This document shows, in pieces, positions 10,835-22,105 of a DNA stretch of 64,000 nucleotides. The translations under genes were made by a program, and so were the position numbers. Below the pieces are notes generated by a model. It did not search any database, was not told the DNA's origin, and was given only the letters and a program-made list of their open reading frames with translations. Each line of letters begins with the position of its first letter. The stretch's first letter is position 1. This DNA comes from Diphasiastrum complanatum (lineage: Eukaryota > Streptophyta > Lycopodiopsida > Lycopodiales > Lycopodiaceae), in the NCBI GenBank assembly GCA_029204225.1, contig CM055095.1:57243898-57307897 (forward strand). The letters are read 5' to 3'.

Positions 10835-13559
10835 ATCTTGCTAGATTAGTGGTACACCACTTGATAAATGACAATGGATCCAATCCTCTCCCATATGACT
10901 ACACCATAGTTTGTCAAGTCGAAAAATTGAGCTTTCTATTAGAACCGACGATATGGAGCTATGTAGGAAAGGAATTTTGGAAAGGAATGACATAAAGAAA
11001 GCACTAATAGAGGTAACAACAAAAAGTAGTTGAAGAGGTGATGGTGGGAACCCCACCTAGTATCCCCAATATAAAAATAATCACACCAAGGACATTCCCT
11101 ATAGAAATTATTGAGATGAGACTTTGTCAATGGGAAATCCATTATGAATCTTATAATGATAAGATCATCATTAGAAGGACTTTGACATTTACTTTTGGAA
11201 GATCACACATTGTCAAAAGCCATGACATTCACTAATTGAAATACCAAATTTCTCACACACACACAAAAAAATCTAAATCAACATTGATTCCAACACAATT
11301 TAGCAATTGAAGCCACCAATTCAACTATGACAAGCAAATTACTCGCTACAAAGTGTGAGACAATAGCTATGGCACATGTAATGCACCTTGGTCTCCAATG
11401 GGGGCTTGAACTTGGGACCAGAGAAACTTTGGATACCAAGCTAAACAATTAAGCAAACTTTGTTGGATCATGGCCATGTTATGATGTTTCTATATTGCTT
11501 TTCTATATATACTTAAATCATCAACCACAATTGTCAATGATTCATAATATGGTACATGCCCCAACAATCTAGTAGGATCTACAAAAGATCTAACTCACAA
11601 ACCTAAGAATCAATTTTCACACTAATGACTAGTCACTTGGAAACTTTGCCTTGATCACTAAGACAAAAGCACACAATCTTTGAATCAAATCACAAAAGAA
11701 ATCAGATCCAATATCTATTGGACTCATCATATACCAATGACTCTTTCTTTTGAAAATTGAAATGGATATGAAAAGATTTGACACCTAGATTTTCCTTTTC
11801 ACTTGATTAGTTCTCTCAACACTTAAGATTCTTGAACAAAAGATAAGTTTTGTTTCAAAACACATGAAAATCAAACTTAATCACTTCTTTTGGACTCACT
11901 CTTGACCCAAATAATCTCACTCTTGAGATTTAGAATGAATTTGATTTGATTTGAAAACAAACTATACCACCAATTTTTCACAAAGCTTAAAAATTTAGAC
12001 AACTAGAGATTCACAAAGATCTCAACCATGCATGAATACTCAAATATGGAATCCTCCTCATTCTAGACATCCAATGGGATCACAAATTGACCCTCACACT
12101 CTCACAAAGAAATTTGAATAGAACTAATTTGAGTTTCATACATTCTATGTCAATTTTTGCTCAACAAATTGAATTCAATCACTCCTATTGAATTCCACCA
12201 GTTACTCTACTTTTTAAGACTTGGATTGAAATTCAAAATCAAAAGTTGTATTTTTCTCACTAAGATATTGTGCTTCAACGAGCTAATACCACTTAGAAAA
12301 ATTTGATCACCTAGGAGAAGACAAATTCTTCAACTATAACAACACATAATGAGCTTCTAGATCTTGCCCTCTACAAAGGAAGGAACTCTTAGAAAATTGG
12401 ATCTCTCTCTACACATTTGCCATAGACACCTTAATGACTCTTTTCAAACCTTACAATCACTCAAACAAATTGAGTAGGGTTTACCAATGTGACTTGGATC
12501 TCAATCTCTTTTCTAGAACTCTCAATTTAAGCCAATCTACGTCAAATTCTACAAAAGATTTGCATAGATGCTCTATATGCACTAGAAACTCTCAAAGGTT
12601 TTACTTGGAGGACAGATCCAAGGATGTTTTCTAGCAAATTGATTCTTCTAAACTTGACCCTATCACTCTTGAACAAATCTAGAGTGATGGTACAATGGAT
12701 TTCATCCTTTCACCTTGCAGATCATTCCTTAATCTATGATTTTTGGCAAAATCACTCTCAACTTCAACATGCACTCAAAAAATCAGAGATGATCAATTAA
12801 TGCACCTAATTCAAGCTTCAATTTTAATTTTTTGGCTGACCTAATCCAAGAACTAATCAAGGGATTAGATTTACTATAGAAAATGCTTGATTTTGCATCA
12901 AAGTCACTCAAATTGGGTATGTGAGTCAAATTCTACAAATTTTTGAAATTTCTCAGTCAAAACCATATTGGAATGAGCCTTTTGCAGAGGGATGCATCAA
13001 GATCCATTGATATTTTTGATATATTCTTGGTATCCATTGATCTTCTGCATTTTTTTCATTGCAAATATTGATTGCATCAATGGTTCCTCTTGGTCTCCGA
13101 TTATGTGTAGCCATTAGTTGAAAATACGAATACGCAAGCTGAGAACAGAGAGAATGTAGAGATTGCAAGGTAAACCTAAGAATGACAATCCAAAATAAGA
13201 GATAGAATGAAGAAAATGAGAGGTATTCCTATGAATGACAAGAAGTTCCTAAACTACAAGGATTAGTTAACCACATTTTATGACTATTGACGTCAAATCA
13301 ACCTCGAGTGAACAATGACGGGCAGCATAAGAGTATTCGAGCAATAACTGTGGTCCAATCACAATTGTTTGTTCTGCCCGGCGGGATATTTGAAAATCAC
13401 AAAAATTTGGTTGGGAAAGTTAAATACAATTTCCGTCCGTCAACCACTGTTACAGTTCGTCACAGATGGACACCATTCGTTGGGACACATAAGCGTTGAA
13501 AGCTTGTGAAGTCAAAAATAGAATCTTGACAAAGGGCCCATTTTGAGTCCTAATATTCC
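10835..13559. other. AT-rich non-coding spacer
   Basis: Short frames exist (for example 11038-11235 plus and 12953-13168 minus) but show no recognisable domains. A weak primer-site-like GGATACCA lies near 11433. The composition and repeated 'caaatcaaat' phrases suggest decayed repeat DNA. Confidence 0.45.
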
Positions 13560-14020
13560 CTAATGAAAAACCATCAAGGTGGCATTGATAAAGCTGAAGC
13601 TCGTAAGAAGAACATGTGCTTCAAGTGCAATGGCGAGGGGATTGCGTCAAAAAACAAGCTTCAACCTCAGGTAATCTATCTCGAAGTAATGAGATGGATG
13701 TTTGTTTTCTTACTTCTTTAGTTTTTGGACCTATTGACCTTATTTGCATTAAAGGTAAAGTTAATGATCAAGTTGTTAATGTTCTTTTTGACACGAGATC
13801 CACTCATAACTTTATTAATGTAAATTTGGTATAGATGCTAAACCTTCTTACCAAAAAAAGTGAGAAAAAATACCGTGTGACAATGGCATCGGGAAGTGAT
13901 TCCGATTTGATGGATTTTGTTGTTCCTGATGTAGAATTGCACATTCAGGATTAGTCTGAAAAACTAGAATTCCATGCTATTTCATTAGCTAATGTGTCAA
14001 TCTACAGCAAATTGGACCAA
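13560..14020 (+). pseudogene. Ty3/gypsy gag end and protease relic
   Basis: A degraded zinc knuckle (KNMCFKCNGEG) is followed by a retropepsin-like stretch: GKVNDQVVNVLFDTRSTHNF, then VTMASGS and a DVELHI phrase. This order is typical of the gypsy gag-protease junction. The catalytic DTG is DTR here, and stops follow at about 13834 and 13954. No RT or integrase follows, because the sequence runs into an LTR fragment. Confidence 0.7.
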
Positions 14021-14023
14021 GAA

Positions 14024-14762
14024 TAGCTCTGAATCATATCCACAAGTGTGATTGGATGTTAGATTAGATCAACCTATCAATCTACACAAGATTAGATAGC
14101 ATGTAGATCAAATCTAGATGAAGAAATCTAACAAGGACAATCATTAATGACCAAAACTTGAGCTTGATAGTTTCACACGTGTAAAAACTTGTCAGAGTAC
14201 AGATAGTAGGCTAAGTATGAAGTATACTAAGGTAAGAAGCCAATCAATGCATAAAATAGCAAGACAAATGGAGAGATTACTCAAAAAATGCACCAAAACC
14301 AAGATTAAGCTTTCATACTCATTATGGCCACATGAGGCACTATATATACATGAAGGAGAGCTCGAGTTGCTACTGAGTCACTAATCTGGCACGTGTGAGA
14401 GTGTCTAGTCACCTAAGGATCCATCAATCAAATCAAACTTGGCACATGGTCCATGACTTCCATGATTTAAGACACCTCCTTGATTTTGGGTGATTTCCTA
14501 CATTATAGGAACCTAGATAAAAATCTTCTATCAATCCAAACTCGACTTACTGATCTTTCCACACATGTGAGCAGACCTCTACAAGTGGGAGATCAATCCT
14601 AGTCTAAATATCTTGCACTTCTACCAATAGAAAGGTGCCAAGTGGCATATAGCTCAAAAACTAGATTTTGGCCTTTTTAGCTAATAGAATTCTAATAAAA
14701 TGATATGTACATACTAGATCACTAATCTAAATGATAAATGCATTTAATTCACACGTGGGAAC
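14024..14762 (-). mobile_element. Copia-type LTR fragment with degenerate primer site (minus)
   Basis: GCTCTGAATCATATCCA at about 14024 resembles a decayed complement of the methionine-tRNA primer site. The sequence to its right contains a TATA-like CACTATATATAC (14339) and CACGTG sites at 14176, 14390 and 14752, as in the LTRs of C1 and C5. It is cut at 14762 by the C1 LTR. The assignment is by resemblance and is moderate. Confidence 0.45.
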
Positions 14763-15620
14763 TGTTGAAAATTGTCACTTCTCACTTGTCATTTTTTTAT
14801 TGTGAATAATGATCAATCATGAGTACAATGTTCATGATCTGATTTCACACATGTGGATCACGTTCCCACATGTGAAAGAAAGTACTTTTGATATTTGTAA
14901 ATATCTACTTTGATTTTGTATCAATCAAGTCAAGTGTGAACATGATATGACTAGTTTTTAGTCAAGTTGACTAGTCACCTAGAAGTTAGCTTATCCTTGC
15001 ATGTGCATGAGTAAATGCTCTGACATGGCAAGTGGATGTTCACACGTGTGTATAGAGTTCTAGAAGATAAGAGTTGACCATTTTCCTTAGATCCTATTTT
15101 GTAGGGAATATTCCTATATTCTAGGAGACTAGCTCTTTGGATTTTAGCCATATTCTAGAAGGTCAACTTTGGATAAGAATCAAGGATGGATCAAATGGAT
15201 AGATCTGAGTGATGTGGCACTCTTCACGCGTGTGAAGACCTTCAAGACTGTAGCAAACTCGTGGATGTACTTGATCCATAAAAAGATCATCATTTTGCTA
15301 ATGAGATTGATGAGACTTTTGCATTCTACACTTTGTGAGATTTCTAGTCAATAGAATTGTGATTTTATTGAATGATTGTTATCAAGAACATATGTACTTG
15401 TTGTTTCAGGAGGCCGTACAGTGGACAATACTCCACACGTGTGAGGCTGCTCTCACTTGTTTATGAAGATTTGATCCATTGCTCTTGCTTAAATCTAAGT
15501 GTAGTGAATCTAGATCAAGATCTAAAGTGTAGAACTTGATAGATCCATTGATTAAGCAACCAATAACTCTCTATGATTGTTAAGTAAAATCATTCATGTC
15601 CTAAAACTAAAATTTTATCA
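14763..15620 (+). mobile_element. 5' LTR of copia C1
   Basis: The start TGTTGAAAATTGTCACTTCT and the next 80 bp match the start of the 3' LTR at 21204 almost base for base. The inferred end is TTTTATCA, before a degenerate primer site. The LTR carries CACACGTGTG palindromes at 15041 and 15434 and related CACATGTG sites. The length of about 858 bp is set by the 5' copy alone, because the 3' copy is truncated. Confidence 0.65.
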
Positions 15621-16214
15621 TAATATCATATCCGAGTAAGAGAGTGACCATTTGATTCATAAAACTTGCAAAGATCATTGGCAAAATTTGTTTTTGGCCA
15701 ATACTAGTGAGGGCGAGTTCATCTAGAGTGATAGCTTGTTTCTAGTTGGACCAAATCGACTTGGAGGATATGTATGTACTTTTCACACATGTGAACCATA
15801 CAACAACTTTCATTTCAAGCTACCTTGTGTTTTTTGGTCCTATTATCTCAATTCTAGTCCAGATCTAGTGCTTTTTGAAGCATAGTATTGATCTAGATTC
15901 AATCTAGCTAATGCCTATGACCAAATAGAGTTTTGAAACATTGAAGCATTTCTTTTTGGATTATAAGATCAGATCTAAGAGGCTGATTTGTTCAGATCCT
16001 TAGTTGAAGTGAAACCTCTAAGAAAAGTGTAAATCAAACATTTTTGTGAGAGTGAAAGCTAGGAATTTTTGTCAAGATCTAATTGTGTATCATTCAAGCT
16101 TGTGTGCTAGTTTGATAGAGACAAGGCTATAAGCAATCTTGTGAGATTTAGGCCTTTCATAGATCTTTAAAATTCATAAATCTTTGTGATTTTTAGAAGA
16201 GCATTTATTCTACA
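15621..16214 (+). other. Leader region of copia C1
   Basis: Lies between the inferred LTR end and the gag start. TAATATCATATCCGAG at 15621 is a weak match to the TGGTATCAGAGC primer site. No frame of interest is present. Confidence 0.45.
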
Positions 16215-16712
16215 ATGTCATCCATGGGTGGTTATTTGTTGGAATCAAGTGAGAGACTCACTTCCACAAATTATTCCATTTGGAAAGTGAGGATGGAATC
16301 ACTCCTAGTGATCCATGACCTCTTTGACATAGTTCTAGGAGTTGAGGAAGAGCCTCAAGCTACCCAAGAACAAACCAAATACAAGAAGAGAGCAAGATTA
16401 GCTCTACATTGCATAAAGTTGAATGTATGCAATGATCTCTTGAAGGAGGTGTCTTCTTGTGCCTCATCAAAAGAGGCTTGGGATTCATTAAAGAGTATCT
16501 ATGAATCCAATAACACTTCAAGAATCCTCGAGCTAAGGAATCAAGTCTTTCAAAGCATGAAAGGAAGTGGAGAGAGTGGACAAGAGTATGTCCTTAGGAT
16601 CAAATCTCTTAACAAGGAATTGAGTGCTATAGGAGAAAAGATCCAAGACCAAGAGCTAGTACAAATCATATTGAATGGCCTAGGTGATGACTTCACCAAC
16701 TTGGTTCAATAA
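16215..16712 (+). pseudogene. Copia C1 Gag
   Basis: Gag-polyprotein-like sequence of the copia type (UBN2/DUF4219 style): LTSTNYSIWKVRMESLL near the N-terminus, SSKEAWDSLKSIYE in the middle and QELVQIILNGLGDDF at the C-terminal side. Gag forms the particle that packages the element RNA. The frame ends at TAA (16710), where a CAA-to-TAA change would explain the stop; recognisable sequence continues to about 16770. The zinc knuckle and the catalytic part of the protease are missing downstream, so this copy is defective. Confidence 0.85.
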
Positions 16713-16844
16713 TTTGCTATTCAAGACACTCTTCCATCCATTGAAAAGTTGCACAGTGTTCTTGTGGCGGAGTAGAGTAGTGGGCTAGTTCCCACACATC
16801 TTTTAACAAGCATTATTTTTCTACTCTCCTCTCTTGTAATGACT

Positions 16845-17085
16845 CTAAGAAGTCAATATACACTGCTAGTGATCAAGAATGCAAGATAGATGGTATAGGA
16901 GTCTATTCCTCTTTGCTTAGGCACATCTAAAAGGATAGATCTAGATAATGTTTTGTATGTTCCTACCATTTCAAGAAACTTGCTTAGTGTAGGACAATTA
17001 GTGGACAATGGACTAGATGTACATTTCAAGAATGGAGTTTGTTCCATCTTGAAAAATGATAAGTGCATAGCTAGCCTGCATTAAG
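16845..17085 (+). pseudogene. Copia C1 protease C-terminal remnant
   Basis: Plus-strand translation gives SDQECKIDGIG, then NVLYVPTISRNLLSVGQLVD and HFKNG, the usual C-terminal half of a copia protease. The DSGA active-site segment and zinc knuckle that precede it in relatives (see 49.1 kb) are deleted. Frames contain stops. Confidence 0.75.
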
Positions 17086-17097
17086 CAAGGTAGACTT

Positions 17098-17408
17098 TTG
17101 AAGTTGGATGCTAATGTTGCAAATGAAAGTGTGAACTTGGCTAGGGAGGAGCTATCTCAAGTGGAGCTTTGGCATAAGAGATTAGGCCATCCTAATCTTC
17201 AATCCATGGAGTCAATGGAAAGCAAGGAACTAGCTCTTGGCCTACCAAAAGCTTTCAAAAAGTGTGGAAAGATGTGTGAGGCATGTGGCCTTGCAAAGTC
17301 ACACAAATCTTCTTACAAGAGATCTTCATCAAGATCTCCCTCTCCCTTGGATCTAAAACATTCTGATGTACATAGTTTTTCACATGCAAGTAATGGAGGT
17401 GCCTTGAT
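17098..17408 (+). pseudogene. Copia C1 integrase N-terminal (zinc-binding) part
   Basis: ELWHKRLGHPN followed by CEACGLAKSHK is the HHCC GAG-pre-integrase module, leading to a HSDVHS segment that corresponds to the first catalytic Asp region. The frame breaks off at 17409-17413, where a 1.38 kb LTR is inserted. Downstream of that insertion the integrase frame resumes in phase at 18803 with TFIDDCTRFTW. Confidence 0.85.
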
Positions 17409-18802
17409 GTATGTGTTGGGAGAGAGGGGGGAAGAATAAATGATGAACACGAATGAGAAAGGAACTTGAACAAGAAACGAACGAGAAGCGAACTCGAACA
17501 GAAAATGTTCGTGTGTAGCAGAATGAATTATTTGACTCTCTCCCTAAGCATGACTACGCCTATCAGAATGAACAGAACTTTAGTGATAGGATTCACAGTT
17601 ATTCTAGATTACGTAGCCAAACATTTAATGGATGAAGCGCTAGATGAGTAATTTGTCGTGAATTGCAAGAAAAATTATCTGTCGCGAAGGGCTAGACTGT
17701 GCTCGACTGATAATTAGTCGCGAATGATTTGCGAAAGACAAGACTAAAAGTTATCATCTATTACCAGAAAGAGCAACTAGAAAGATCAGACAGAATGAAG
17801 AATAAGCATAGCAATATTAACATAGAATTGAACGCAAAACAAATGAACTGTATTAGATTAAGTATATCAAGTATACAAGTCAATAATGCGGTAGAGCACA
17901 AGATAGTAGCGGACAAAATCGCGTGCCCTACAAAGCTTATTTCTATCTGTAATGAGGAATCAAACCTCTTCTCCTAGTCTCTCCTTATCTCTTCATACAT
18001 TGTTCATCTCCCGTCTATGAATACACAAATGGTATCCAATATATACATAATATCACAGGTGTGCAGATGTAAAAGTACAGAGTGGATGTGTTGTCTGTAA
18101 GAGATCGTGGGTGGCTGCAATCGTTGTCCAATCTGTTAGCGCAACTGCATAGGGTGAGTGTGAAAAGGATGCGACATTAGTTAGTACTGAAGTGAATGTT
18201 GGTGATGATGCAAAAGTGTGTCACTCTTATAAATGGCCTTAGGATAAGATTTACAAGGTGCCTTAGCTTTTAGGCACTTTTGGCATTCAGTGAGGTAGTG
18301 TCCCCTTTTTGCTTGTCACCATAACTTGTGTAAGAACACAGTGTCGCGATGCATTTGTCTTTTTCTTCGTCTGTGCAAATTTGTGTGTAAATAAGAGTAA
18401 ATTGTTGTCTGTAAGAGATCGTGGGTGGCTGCAATCGTTGTCCAATCTGTTAGCACAACTGCATAGGGTGAGCGTGAAAAGGGTGCGACGTCAGTTAGTA
18501 CTGAAGTGAATGTTGGTGATGATGCAAAAGTGCGTCACTCTTACGAATGGCCTTAGGATAAGATTTATAGGGTGCCTTAACTTTTAGGACACTTTTGGCA
18601 TTCAGTAAGGTAGTGTCCCCTTTTTGCCTGTCACCATAACCTGTGTAAGAACACAGTGTCGCGATTCATTTGTCTTTTTCTTCGTCTGTGCCAATTTGCA
18701 TGTAAATATGCAGATTGCGTGACAACGTTAGTAAATATGCAGCATGAATGGAGGCAAATTAAAATTAGGACTTAGGAGAGTAGGAGTAAATCCAACAATA
18801 TG
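17409..18802. mobile_element. Solo LTR (1384 bp) nested in C1 integrase
   Basis: The element starts TGTTGGGAGAG (17414) and ends CCAACA (18797), giving six-base terminal inverted repeats TGTTGG/CCAACA. It is flanked by GTATG (17409) and ATATG (18798), a 5 bp target duplication with one mismatch. Removing it restores the host integrase frame. There is no internal coding region or primer site, so it is a solo LTR. It contains a 314 bp tandem duplication. A part of it recurs inverted at 29.85 kb. Confidence 0.85.
18091..18718 (+). repeat. 314 bp tandem duplication inside the solo LTR
   Basis: Copy 1 runs 18091-18404 and copy 2 runs 18405 to about 18718. Both begin TTGTCTGTAAGAGATCGTGG and end near TCTTCGTCTGTGC-AATTTG. 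They differ at a modest number of sites, many of them C/T or G/A. Confidence 0.92.
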
Positions 18803-19380
18803 TAACATTTATTGATGATTGTACTAGATTCACATGGATTGAGTTACTATCAAAAAATAGTCTTGTATATGAAGCTTTCATTAAGTTCAAGTCTCTAGTT
18901 GAGAAGCAACTTAGTACTTCCATCAAGGCACTAAGATATGATAATGGAGGAGAGTACACCTCCAATAAAATGAAATATTTTTGTGAGATCAATGGCATTA
19001 AATTGCAATACACTTGTTCCTACACCCCCCAACAAAATGGGGTGGCCGAGAAGAAAAATAGGAGTCTATGTGACTGTGCAAAGTCTTTAAGACTTGATGC
19101 ATCACTTCTTATCTCATTTTGGGGAGAAGCTATAACTTGTGCTGATTACTTGTGTAATAGACTTCATAGTAGTGCTATTGATGAGATCTCACCATATCAA
19201 GCCTTGTTTGGTAAGAAACCCAATGTAAAAGATTTTAAAATCTTTGGATGTACTTGTTATGTCCACATCCCTTTGGAGACAAGAAAGAAAGAAGCTGCTA
19301 CCTCCTTCAAAGGGATTTTTGTTGGCTATGGAGAAAATATCAAGGGCTATAGGATATATGAAGAAAGTAAAGGTAAGTAA
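18803..19380 (+). pseudogene. Copia C1 integrase core
   Basis: Contains FIDDCTRFTWIELLSKNS, then LRYDNGGEYTS, YTPQQNGVAEKKNR and FWGEAITCADYLCNR, the copia integrase catalytic core with its D,D,E region. It continues with YQALFGKKPNVKDFKIFGCTCYVHIP, the start of the C-terminal part. The frame ends at 19380, and a frame change links it to the RT-bearing frame that overlaps from about 19340. Confidence 0.88.
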
Positions 19381-20038
19381 GGATGTACTTTTTGGTGAGT
19401 CACAATTTGCTAAAAGCTTGTCTAATGGATCTAACCCATTGTGTATCGAAGATCTTGACAAACCCGAGGAGGATCTTGACAAACTCGAGGAGGATCTTGA
19501 CAAACCTGAGGATGGAGACAAAGATCCTAGTCAAAGGGGGCCGAGAAGATCAACAAGAAGCAAGGCCGAGTCCTCAAGGCTCACCTGTGTGGACAAGGGA
19601 AATCAAAAGGAAGACTCTACATTTTCTACCTCTTACTCCTTCTTAGTTACATTACTTGAAGAACCATCATCTTTTGAAGAAGCATATAGATCTAAAGTTT
19701 GGAGAGATGCAATGCAAGTAGAGTATGATGCATTAGAAGAAAATCATACTTGGAATCTTGTAAATCTTCCAAGAGGTAAGAAGCCACTTGCATGTAAGTG
19801 GATCTATAGAATAAAGTACAATCAAGATGGATCTATTAGTAAGTACAAGGCTGGGCTTGTTGCTAAAGGATTTCTTCAAGTAAAAGGATTGGATTATGAA
19901 GAAACATTTGCACCTATAGCTAAGCTTGTAACTATTAGATTAATCATTTGCATTGCTACTTTGTTCAAGTGGGATCTCTACCAAATGGATGTGACAAATG
20001 CTTTCTTGAATGGCTTCTTAGAAGAGGAATCTACATGA
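19381..20038 (+). pseudogene. Copia C1 linker and RT N-terminal half
   Basis: The linker has a three-fold repeat of DLDKPEE (tandem 21-24 bp units, 19456-19515). RT follows: AMQVEYDALEENHTW, CKWIYRIKYNQDGSISKYKA, GLDYEETFAPIAKL and MDVTNAFLNG. The frame stops at 20038; the next RT blocks (MQPEGF, LYGLKQAP) are in another frame. Confidence 0.88.
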
Positions 20039-20275
20039 TGCAACCTGAGGGCTTCATCAATGTTGGTGAGGAGCAAAAAGTGTGCTACTTAAGGAAGAGC
20101 CTATATGGCTTGAAGCAAGCACCTAAAGCTTGGTACTCTAGGTTGCATGATTTTCTCTATTCCCTTGGCTTTGTATTAAGTGCTTATGAACCTTCTTTAT
20201 AATTTAAACGTAATGAAGGAAAGACCATCATTTTGGTGCTTTATGTTGATGACATCATTATGATAGGAAATGATG
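20030..20275 (+). pseudogene. Copia C1 RT catalytic half
   Basis: MMQPEGFINV, KSLYGLKQAPKAWYSRL and, after a stop at 20200, VLYVDDIIMIGND with the catalytic YVDD box. A stop and a frame shift near 20270 separate it from the rest of pol. Confidence 0.87.
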
Positions 20276-21190
20276 ATGAAGACAGGCAAAGTAAAAGTTG
20301 ATTTATCTAGTGAGTTCAAGATGGTAGATCTAGGCTTCCTAAAGTTTATACTTGGGATAGAAGTGTCTAGAAGTAGCAATTGTACTTTCATAAGTCAATC
20401 TAAGTATGCTACTTCCATTCTTGAAAATTTTGGTATGAAATATTGTAAGGGGATTGACACCCCTATGGAGCATGTTGTGAAAGCAACTAATGAAGGTGAT
20501 GAAGCATCCTTTGAAGACATCACCCTATTTAGAATGCTTATAGGCTCCCTAATCTATTTAACCATCACTAGACCTGACTTAAGTTTCTGTGTAAGCAAGT
20601 TGAGTCAAAGTATTCAAGCTCCTTTAGTGCATCATTGGAAAAGTGCCAAGAGAGTGCTTAGATATGTTTCTAGTACTAGATTTTTTGGCATACTTTATGA
20701 AGGATCTAACTTGGATTCAGATTTTACAGATGACAAGATGGATAGAAAGTCCATTAGTGCATTTGCAACATTCCTTTGTGGAGGAGTAATATCTTGGCTT
20801 CTTAAAAAGCAAGATACTATCTCACTATCTTCTTGTGAAGCCGAGTATAAGGCATTGACTTCAACAACTAAAGAGCTCCTATGGCTAAGAAGACTCTTGA
20901 TGGAGCTACATGTGCTAAAGGCTGAGGAGATCCCTTACGTATATTGTGACAATCAAGCTTCTCAACAAATTGCTTCCAATCCTATCTTCCATGCTAGAAC
21001 AAAGCATATTGAGATAGCTCACCACTTTGTGAGGGAGAAGGTACAATTCAAGGAGGTGCAACTTCATCATGTACCATCATCCGAATGCATAGCTGATATC
21101 TTAACCAAGCCATTGTCCAAAGATCCATTTTACAAGTTAAGATATGCTCTTGGAATTGTAGATAGATGTACATTAGATTTGCCAAGTTAG
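20270..21190 (+). pseudogene. Copia C1 RT end and RNase H
   Basis: A 306-codon open frame: MVDLGFLKFILGIEVSRS, then SLIYLTITRPDLSFCVSKLSQ, SAKRVLRYV, then RNase H with [49 protein letters not shown] and the terminal ADILTKPLSKDPF. Acidic residues of the RNase H site can be seen (E of CEAEY, D of CDNQ, D of ADIL); the first Asp region reads SDFTDDK instead of SDADW. It is followed closely by the polypurine tract. Confidence 0.9.
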
Positions 21191-21203
21191 AAGTGAGGTG
21201 GAG
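21191..21203 (+). other. Polypurine tract of C1
   Basis: AAGTGAGGTGGAG lies between the pol stop and the 3' LTR start TGTTAAAAATTG. Confidence 0.75.
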
Positions 21204-21286
21204 TGTTAAAAATTGTCACTTCTCACTTGTCATTTTTTTATTGTAAATAAAGATCAATCATGAGTACAATGTTCATGATCTGAAAC
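21204..21286 (+). mobile_element. Truncated 3' LTR of C1
   Basis: About 83 bp match the start of the 5' LTR at 14763, then the sequence changes abruptly after GTTCATGATCTGA to gypsy protease sequence. Confidence 0.85.
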
Positions 21287-21599
21287 AGTTGTGATAGATG
21301 GCGGTTCGGGAGTTAACATGATTTCTACAAAGCTATGTGCAAAATGGGGCCTTACAAAGATAAAACCTATTACTTTTGCCATTAAGCTAGCTGATCAAAG
21401 GACAGTTCATCCGCGAGGAATGGTTGAAGATATACCTGTCAGAATTTCCGGAGTATAGTTCATCATTACTTTCATAGTATTGGACTTACCAGAAGCACCA
21501 AATGTCTACCGAGTCCTATTGGGACGCCCATGGTTATGAGTTGCGCAAGTAATTCATAACTGGGATACCAGAAAAATCACTTTTGAAAATCGCTCCCTT
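21287..21599 (+). pseudogene. Ty3/gypsy protease fragment
   Basis: Plus-strand translation shows TVVIDGGSGVNMIS, LADQRTVHPRGMVEDIPVRI and, after a stop, VLLGRPWL and VIHNWDTRKITFEN. This order of blocks is that of the gypsy retropepsin and the start of the RT linker. The active-site triad is DGG instead of DTG/DSG. It is cut at both ends, by the C1 LTR and by a family-A LTR. Confidence 0.75.
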
Positions 21600-22105
21600 T
21601 CTCTCCATAAAAAGTATAAAAACATGCAATCTCAATAACAATCAGATCCAACAATTAGCAAAACACAAGAAAAGTAGGAGAGATGGAGAAAAAGTGATAG
21701 AGAGCAAGGACATTCATAAATCCATTTCACAAGAGAACCACTCTGCTTTATTGAAATGAAGATATGTACATGTGTAGCAAACTCGTGTTGGTCCCTTTTT
21801 ATAGTAGAGAGGAGGACCTTGGCCTCTGAATCCTAATGGTTCATTTCTGTCTCCCTAACTATTCAAATTTAAAAAAGAGTGGGAACCATCCAAATTGGAG
21901 GGAAATCCAACTTTATTCATCAACTTGACATTTAGGCCCTACGACATTAAAAGTTCCACAAAAAGGTCAAAGTCCTTTTATTAACTTTCTAATTAATCAA
22001 ATCTCTATGTGATCATCGGGTTGGACTTACACACGCAAGGTGCCAAATCCCTCTCACTTGTTAACTAGGGTTAGGATTGCCTTGGGATCCGCAAACCCTC
22101 CAGCA
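21600..22105 (-). mobile_element. Family-A LTR, truncated at its 3' end (minus)
   Basis: The reverse complement begins TGCTGGAGGGTTTGCGGATCCC, matching the TGTTGGAGGGTTTGCGAATCCC start at 46609, and is collinear with it for about 500 bp. The last 230 bp or so of the LTR are missing at 21600. It abuts C2-type RT sequence at 22106. Confidence 0.82.

Noticed and set aside
11038-11235. Short ORFs at 11038-11235, 12434-12634 and 12953-13168
   Set aside because: Length is expected by chance in AT-rich DNA and no motif was recognised.
14763-21286. C1 as a complete, potentially active element
   Set aside because: The zinc knuckle and protease active site are deleted, frames are broken, the 3' LTR is truncated and an LTR is nested in integrase.
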